Part shown: positions 53,101 through 62,100 of the stretch, piece after piece
How positions within the stretch are numbered: position 1 is the first letter of the stretch
How the letters are laid out: each line of letters opens with the position of its first letter
Origin: Rhabdornis inornatus
Lineage: Eukaryota; Chordata; Aves; Passeriformes; Rhabdornithidae
DNA: 64,000 nt
Direction: 5' to 3'
Assembly (NCBI GenBank): GCA_013397075.1
Contig: VWZS01004484.1
Span: 1,131,821-1,195,820, forward strand
Made by a program: the position numbers and the translations under genes
Notes under the pieces: model-generated
What the model saw: the letters and a program-made list of their open reading frames with translations, nothing else
Told to the model about the DNA's origin: nothing
The model's database searches: none

Positions 53101-56100
53101 GGGTGGGGAAAAGGAGCATGGAGCAGGAGGGAATGCACTATTTCGGCATGGAGTGAGGCACAGCGTTCCCTGCATCTGGTGGGAATGAGAGGAAAATGCT
53201 ATGGGCATAGGACAGTGGTGTTTGAGACTGTTGGTGCTGCTGTGACAGCATTCTGGGTGTGTGTGGGGCTAGAGAGGACAACCGAAACTGGGAGGGTGGT
53301 GGGAGAGTCTGGGAGCATCAGTGGGAGCATCTACCTGTTATGGTCTTTCCTGGCCTTGGGATGTGGAGCTGGTCTGGCACTGTTGGCTGTGCCACAGCTT
53401 GAAATGAAACCTGAAATCCAAAACATGTTTGCATGTTAATTTTTGACTGTAAATACTTTTTGTAGCTCTGAAATTGTAATTTCAGCATTTCTCCTGTCAG
53501 CAAGCCTAACCAAAGAATATTACCAACAGATTTCCAAATACTTTAACTGAAAATTCAAAGTTGCCACATTATCAGAACAAGAAGGGAAAGAAACAACAGA
53601 CTTAAATTGATGCAAGTTGTATGAAATCTGTCTGGTATTAAAAGTTAATTTGAGTTTTGAGGAAAACTTACGGAATTCAGATGAGACACAGAGAGTGGGA
53701 GAAACTCTCTTTACTGTTTCTTAACTATTGGTTTATTTTGGATGCAGCTGAGTTAACCAGAGACTGCTATGGTGTCCCAGCTTGCAGCAGGAATGTGCCA
53801 GTATTTGTACACAGCTCCAATAGAGAGTTTCCTGCGCTGGAAGAGACTTGAGATGTAGGAGTGGTTTTGGAGACATGCAAAGTTCAGGGCCTTTTTCTCA
53901 GGAAGTTTAAGTGTTTATTGTGCCCTTTATTCTGAAATAAGGAGCTTAAAGTTTTAAGAAAAGTGGTTATTTTTTAGTCATTTTCTGTTTTTGCTACACT
54001 GAGTTGAAAATTGTCAACAACACTGCAAATTATTTCTGGAAAACCATAGCCTAAATTGTCTTATTTTCTTGCAAAATCAAGTAGAAATGATGATAAATAC
54101 ATGCAAATATAAGATCTAAGGGCATTCCCACAAGCATATATTGTGCAGTATCTAAGTACCAATCTAATAGATGGGTGTGGATGAAAACCTACATAAATCA
54201 GGAAAAGCAAACAGATCACTTCCCCCCGCCTCCCCCCAGCTTCAGGCGGGGTGGAAACTACACTGAGTCATCAACTCTGCTTTCCCCTCATCCCCCTCAG
54301 TCTGTAGAAGTATTGTCCATGGGTTGGTGTTCTTTTAGCTGCATGTATCTAAGAAAGTCTGGGATAACTTTCCTGAACAAGATCCAGTGGTCCTGTAAGT
54401 CCTTAAGCGTCCTTTTCCTGCTCTGCCAGCATGAGCGGGACGCCCTTTTTGCGTGCTGTAATTTGACAGCCCCTCCTTGGTTTGTGCTGAAGATGGAATC
54501 AAGACTCTGCTGATACATTTTTAATCACTAAGATTAGCAGGATCACTGTGTCTCCTAGGCTCAGCTCTCTTGGCACTCCCAGGCTGGCTCTGGCATGGGG
54601 CAGCCTTGTGCTGCAGCAGGGGTTTTATCCCCCAGGATGAGGCAATCCCACTCGCTATGTGTGTCTGTGGGGGTTAGACTCAGGATTGTCTCCTTTTTCC
54701 TCCATGAAAGCCACAGTTTCATGAGCAGGCAGGCTTTGTATCAAGACTGTAGATAAGGAGGAACATGGCATGGAGGGATATGCAGCTCCAGTATGGTCCC
54801 CAGACTCTGCAGCTGATGAAAGGCCCCAGAGGAAGCATTTGATTTAGCATTTCCACTGGGAAGTAACCATGAATACCTTGTTTCCTCCCTCCTATTTTCC
54901 CACAACATCCCAGGGAGTGGTTATGGAGCAAATATTGAGCTTTTCCCAGTGGCCCAAGACAGAATGAAGAAATTATGTTGTGCTGTTGATGGTGTGTGTT
55001 ACGTCTGATGGTTGTTAAACACAGCTGTGGTACAGCTCAGCACATATACTTCAGGTGGGCTGTGAATGTCTCATGTGTTTGTTGCTTTGTTGGATACAGG
55101 TAAACTCAGTTCCATCTGGATGCAAACACTGTCTTCTTTCTGTTTACTTGTAGAGAAATAGCATCAGTCTTAAGAGCCTGGCTCGATCAGTGCTCGGAGG
55201 ATTTCAGGGAACCCCCTGACTACATGTGTTTGCTGAAGTTGCTGGATTATCTGAAGAACAATATGCCCAATTCGGACATGGAGAGTAGGGTGCAGAACCT
55301 CTTGAAGCAGTTTCAGAACCAAGAAGTAGAAGCTGTTGGTGAGTTACTATATTCCCTTCTCTCTTTCTGTCCTCCCAGACTGTAAGATGCCCCAGGGATT
55401 TATGTGCAGTACGTTTCACCACTTCTCATGCTTATCAATAGTACTGTGAGGCTCACCAGTGGCTTTTGTCTTGTTTTTTTTTTTTGTTTTTTAAAAGGAA
55501 ACCAAATCTCTGTGTGAGGCTGCAGGCTCTGTGAGGGATCAAATAGTGTTACAGTGTGAGGTACCTATGTCTGTTCATCCTGGGGTGGCTTGGGAAATCC
55601 AACACTTCTCTAATATTTAGCCAAAGCTTTGAGATCGCTGCAGCAGCCAACTGGTTAATTGTCAGCACACTTCCCATGGCACTGAGTTAAAACACACAGC
55701 TGCTCTCTAGCTGGGCTTCTCACTTAACCTCTCCCACCTCCCCAAAAACCCCAAACAAATAAAAAACAGAATACAGAGCTGCAACAAAATACAGCTTGAG
55801 TCACAAGCTTTGTCCTGCAGCTTTTCTTCCTAGTTACCATCTTGTCAAAGGAAGTGCCTGTGGGTGTTTTTTCCTATTGGAGTGGCTGGCTGCTGGTATC
55901 CAAGGACAGAGGAAAATCTTACGTTACTGGGGGGGTCGCAGTCTGCTGGAACAATAGTGAGCTGTAGTCACATAAACCTGACACATCCCCATATCCTGAT
56001 CAGAAAGCTTCCTGTGGCAGAGCTAGGAAGTGGGGAGAGCTCACATAGGATGTGAATGAGAACTGGAATCAACTTCCAGCTTTGGTAGAGAGGTGAGAGG

Positions 56101-59100
56101 GAATAATTCATGCCATAAATGATAAAGGAAATGCCAGAAAAAAAACCTGCTTTCATTCCATGAAAGCCATGTCTGCCGGATGCTCCCGAAATACCATGTC
56201 AATGCATAATACCGTGAAATGCCAAAGTAACTCAGTCATGAGCAGAAAAAGGAGCAAGGCCCAGAGCCCAGGCCTTTATTGAGCACAGGTAAGGGAACAG
56301 GATAGCTAAGATGTCACTAGTGCTGACGTTTCCTGGGTTGGCTTCCCCCAGCTCAAACAAGGAAAACTCATGAGAACTATGTCTGGGTTCATCTGTTCTT
56401 CAGGGTGAACAGAAGTTCCCAGCAGCCCTGCTTCTGTGGTTTTTTTCTTCAAGTGACAGCTGAAAACATTCTTTTTTGAGTCATAGGTGGGCCAATAGGA
56501 ATGATAACGTTTTCTAAATTGTGGCAGAATAGAGGCTGATTATTAGAGTAAAATAAGAGGAGAAAATGAAATTAATTGTGGGGTCTACAAAGAAGAGTTA
56601 TAGGATTGCCTTACTTTTATCAGAGCTCCGTCTTTGTACATTTTTTTTCAAAATTCCTGATACATCTTCTGCAATCGTTGTTCATAATTACTGTCCCAAA
56701 GCATTCCTGCTGGGTTCCAAATTTTGAAATTTGGGCTCTAATCCTATTATTGTCACTTTAATGAAGGGATGGGACTACAGCTGTGCTGAAGATGATTTAT
56801 TGCTCTGATTTATGTCAACCTCAAGGTGTGAGATTTAGAGAAGCAAGAATTCAGCCATAGTTCAAAAAGTAGTCACGGGTTTCTTCATTACAAGGCAATA
56901 TATAACTTTTTAATCCAATAGAAAGTTGCTATGAAGTTTATTTTGTTTTTCTAACCTATCACCTTTACTTAATTCTGCCACATTATGTATACTTTTATCC
57001 AATGAACTACTGTCCCATGTACACACATATGCTTCTATTATAACACTTAAACTCTTAGCTTACCCTATACAATTACATTACTGCACTACAAAACTTCTTC
57101 ACCATCTTATCTAATACAGTTTCTTACTTACTTAAGGCATATTCTTACTTACAACTATAGAAACATTAGTTTACAATTTTTCTGCTTAACATCTGTGTAC
57201 TTCTACTTTTACATCAATCCAAGCTTCTTCCAAAGCTGCAAATCCAGCCCTTCAGTGTCTGTGGAAGTTTCTATCTTTCTGTTTCCCACATAATCCTACA
57301 GTTTGATTTGGGTAATGAAACCTCTGTTCTGTGCTGCCATCAGCCATGCCAGTAGATTAGATTGCAGTGCCAGATAGGAAGATAAAAGCTGCTTCTGGCC
57401 TCAATTCTTGCAGGTTGAGCAAGCAAAACAAGGAGAGGCAGAGGTTGCAGGGTCAGGAGGGGCACGTGCTTGCTCTCCATGCCCATCAGACTTTGAGAGG
57501 GCTGAGTGGATCAGAGGAGTCCTAAGATAAGATACATGAGTAAAAGGGGATTCCAGCTTGTTGGAGAGTGGGGAAAAGGCTGCTTGCACATCTGTGAAGG
57601 AGAAAAAGAGGAATGAAAAAAGAAAAGAAAAATTTACGCTGTGCTTCAGGACCTTGTTTTAAGCATGCTGTAAGGTTTTGGGTAGGGCTGTAGCTCAGTG
57701 GTGAGGATTTTCAGTTGAATTTCAAGAGCCAAAAGGAAAAGGAGGTTGTACAAAGCCAAAAGGAATGAGATTCTTGTAGCAGTCCAGGCCAAGTCCATTT
57801 AGTTTTGCAAATTGTAACAAAACAGCCATGGAAAAGTAGTGCTACAACAGAGGTCTCCATTTACCCCACTGAGTTCTGCCAATAAATTGTGCAATTCAGA
57901 TGTACAGATGGAAATCAGCCTGTAGACATAACTTGTTACATCAAAACTGTAGCAATTTACATTGGTGATTATGTTCTGTTAATTACTGGAGGAAGGAACA
58001 ATGAAGTATTTTGAAAAATAATGATTCTCTATCACGTTATCTGCTGTTGTTGCTTTAATGCTCTGCTTTAACTGGATGTGAAGTCTTGCCTAACACTCTT
58101 TGTTTTTGTAAATGAAATCTTACCAGTAAGCTCAGTACTTCGGTTATTAGTCTTTGACAAGTCCCTATTTTTTTCTCCCTCCTTATGGAGTTACTGTTGT
58201 CTTACAGTAAAAGGGATTAGGATTTATTTTCAAGGAGTTTCTGTTTGACTTCCCCTTCTACCATGGAAAACAAGGGCATATTTCTTGTTTTTGTTTGAAG
58301 TTTTTGTTCCCAACTTCTGGGAGCCAAAAGGTGACACGGCAGCAGCTGTGGAACCCTTTCCTTTCTGCGCTGGGTCAGGTCCCTCGCTGAGGACAGTTCT
58401 GCTCTCTCACCTCCTCTCTGCTACCCAGTGCAGATTTAGAAGAACCATTCAGCAGAATAGAGAGAGTGGGTGCTCACTGTATTCCATTTCCTGGGAAAAA
58501 TTCCCTAAGAGAAAAGGTGAAGGCTGCTGGAATAAACTCTCTTCAATATAGCCCATGAAGCCATGAAGGGTGCCAGGCAATCTGGTATCTTCTTTTACTT
58601 CTGGATAGAAGAGAATTCCTAATGCAGTATTTTGGGGGTATAACTGCAGCCTCATGCCTTTGTAGTTTGAAGGTTTTTTTATCACATTATAAATACTGAA
58701 AAGTAGATTAACAAAACTCTGCAATGTCAGTAAGGGATTTTTGTTGGGGTAGTGGTGATGTTTTTTCTTTCAGAAGAATAGTTAGCAAATGGGTCAAGCC
58801 ACTTCTCTGCTAGGATTTGTTTTTATTCCACCTTTCCTTTGCCAATTTAATCTTCTGGTCATTTTTCTCACTTAGATGGCACAGTGGGGCCATTACATCA
58901 GGCTGGGCCCTTGGGGCATTCTGCTGTAATACAGTGATGTTGCAAAATAAACACCTGCTTTGATTAATTGTTTGCTGTATAAATTTACTGAGTGTTGTTT
59001 TCCATTCTGGCCAGATGGGTTTTGTAGCACTTCCTCCAGTGACCTGGTTGATGGAGAGGAACTGGAAATCAGCAATCCAGAAGAATTCTCCTCTTTTCAA

Positions 59101-62100
59101 GACCATGTTGTGGCAGAACAGTTGACATACATGGATGTGGTATGTAGAGTGTTGCATATAATATAATTTCATAAAATAGTAAGTTTTTTTTAAAGTTACA
59201 TTGCTTTAAGTATATGGTTCCAGAACAGGACTGCTGCTGGGACACAGAACACAGCTCTGTGGTTATCCCAGCTGTTCCAGTCACTGGACTTTTTCCCTTT
59301 TTCCTTCTGTCATTTTGAAGGTGTGTTTGTTCTGTTTGTTTTTTTTTTTTTGTTTTGTTTTTTGTTTTTGTTTTTGGTTTTGGTTTTGGTTTTGGGTTTT
59401 TTTTTTGGTTTCCCTGTCCTCCATGTGCTTCAGCAGAGCTTCTCTTTTGCAAAAGATACTGGCACTGAGAAATAGCACATTTTAACTATATCGCTACGTG
59501 GCTTAAAAATGTCAAGGTACTCTGGACTGTAATGCTCAGATTTTGCTTTGTCTGTATCAATTACCTTCTAAAAAAATAATCTTGATTCTGCAGCTGATAT
59601 AAAGGTGTCCCTTATTTTCCCAGTATTGTTTAGCTGACAGTTCTTTTGGGGCATCAAGCCTATAAAGAATATGCCAAAGTGTATTTTAAACTAAGAGAGA
59701 ACCAATACTTACCTTTAAGTACCATATTAGATTTAGATAAAATTTGTCCTCCGCACCTGTATCTTGTCTTGTGGATAAAAGAGATTTAGGAGAAACCTGC
59801 TGGCTTACCACACCTCTGTTTCACTCTAGATGCTCTTCAGAAGAGTTGTGCCCTATCACTGTTTGGGATCCATCTGGTCTCAAAGGGATAAAAAGGAAAA
59901 CAAGAACCTAGCTCCAACTGTCAGAGCCACCATCACTCAGTTCAATGCAGTCACCAAATGTGTCATCAGCACTATCCTGGGGACCAGGGAGCTCAAAATC
60001 CAACAGAGAGCCAAGATCATTGAGAAGTGGATTCATATTGCACATGTAAAGCATTTATTTTGTTTAATGTTTTTTGGGTGGGTGCCTTGGAGCGAAGGAG
60101 TTGGGAGAGGAGAAATGGGTTGTACACATTGGTCCCAGGACACCTTAGCTCTAATTCTTTCTATTTTTAACTAATTTTTTTGTGATACCAAATAAATATT
60201 GCCCTTCCTCTCCTCAGTTCTTCCCCACCATGGAAATGGGGTTGATACATGCCAAAGCTTTAGAGAAGTCCAGACAGCTGATATCAGTAGCTCTTCCCTT
60301 GTCCAGTGATGGAATCACTCTGTTGTGGGAGGCCACTGGCCTGGGCAGGTGAGACTTCACTAGCATGTGGAATCACTTCCCTGTCCTCCATGTGCTTCAG
60401 CAGAGCTTCCAAGAGGATCTTGTAGCAGATTCCATGTTTTTATCAATGTTTTTCCTAATCTTTGCAAGAAGGGTTTTTTTTTCCATGCCTGCTTTACATA
60501 ACTCTAGTTTGCTAATTTCCTAGGTTTTAATATTTTACTGTAACGTTCCTAATTCCCCTTGGAGCACTGGGCAGCTGGCAATAAATGAGACCTCTCTGGA
60601 AGAGACCATTTCAAGCACTTCCATGTGAATGTGTGTTGACTTCTAAGAATCACATGGATTCTTCTTGAGCAGTCAGAAAAAGCTGAAGCCAGAGGCTTTC
60701 CAACCTTGGCAACTTCCGTGCTTCCAGAGGCAACATTCAGTCCTGGCACCTGAGCTCTGGCAACTGCATGGTTCAGGAAGCTGGTATGGGGAAGGTCTTG
60801 GACCTCTCCTGTGGCACTTAGATCTGCTTGTTTTTATCATCATCTGATGGATGCTTTGTTGCCTGTGTGAAGGGATTAGGAAGTTTGATTTCCAATTTCT
60901 ATGTGCAGATCTAAGCTGCAGAGGGCACCAGCTAAAAGGGTCTTCTTCCTGGGGCAGACTGGAGAGAACTTTGTCATCATCCCACGGCAGAAGGGAGGCC
61001 TGGGGAAGTCAGGAAAGGCACTGCCTTCATCCCACTCACTCTGGATGAATAACTTTGTTCTACGCCCCTGCTGATTCTGTGCTTCTCCCTTTACTTAATT
61101 CATACCTTCTGTGCTTCTCCTTTTACTTAATTCATTAAATGCTTTAGTCGTAGCATGAAACACATGAAAAATGTATGTGGACACTCTGCAGAATAATGGC
61201 ACATGTACAGCAGCTGGGTGCACATACACTTAGCTGCCCACTTCTGAAGAAAGCTGCTTGCTTTGTGCATGCAAATGAGTGTTTTGAATAGTTAGGTGCC
61301 TGAATTAGAAAATAATCCACTCATTAAAGTACAGTTATTCACTGACAACTAAACTTAGCAGCACGGAGGTCCACATTTGTTATCTCTCCATGACTTTTGG
61401 ATCCATTTTCTTGGTTCAAAAGATAAACTGAATACTTTCTCTACTGCCAGTCCTCTGTTCCACCCAGATCTAAGGTTCCTGAGCCAGGAGCAGCCAATTT
61501 CACTCAAACAATATTTTCTTTAAAAATAAAAAGTAAAAATGAAATCATTAATGTCCTGTTATTCTTAAATTTTTTAAAATCAAAGCTGTTTCTGCACAGG
61601 ATTCTTTCTGGTTTTCCCTCTGTGAAGGACACAGCATGAAACAAAGTTATTAAAACCAGTCTTAAAAATTCTTCATGCAAATGAAAGCTTGCTCAAGTTT
61701 AGTCTGCAGTCAATTGAATCACTGAGAACACTAAATCCAATATTAAATGAAATTCCTACTGTGCTTAAATTATACAGCGTGCAGTTAAGTCAAGATGGTT
61801 CCAAATTGGATCTTCCAGTTCAAACTCCTGTTTCACTGGGAAGAAAGAAGAAAAGCTCATAATTTGTGCCTTTAAATTTGTGTTCTCCCCAACCTAATTT
61901 CAAGTTGAAGAAAGGTCTCATTCTTTAACATGTCAGTCTCTGGAGAAGAGCTGTTATGTGCCTTTTTTGGCCCCAAACCATGCAAAAATAGCTTTCAGGT
62001 CTAGTGAGTCCTGCCCTATGATCTTGAATTTGGTCTTTATCTGACCCAAGGGTCCACCTGCTTCAGGTGCTGTCAGCCCAGGCTCTCTGCTAAGCCACAC

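Larger units (their letters stand above)
45443..55153 (+). other. RGL1: RGL1 intron 4 (9.7 kb)
   Basis: GTAAGT to CTTGTAG. It contains a TTTG/TTTC-rich stretch at 46651-46686 and a 0.77-kb sense CR1 fragment at 51343-52113. A C-rich GCCTCCCCCC patch lies near 54220. Otherwise I see nothing that supports a gene. Confidence 0.8.
59140..59829 (+). other. RGL1: RGL1 intron 6 (690 bp)
   Basis: GTATGT to CACTCTAG. It carries a long T/G tract with GGTTTT repeats at 59321-59408, directly abutting a short CR1 fragment at about 59410-59450. Confidence 0.85.

Noticed and set aside
57691..57702. tRNA-like A box TAGCTCAGTGGT
   Set aside because: No properly spaced B box, no acceptor stem pairing and no anticodon arm follow. 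At most a decayed tRNA-derived fragment or chance.
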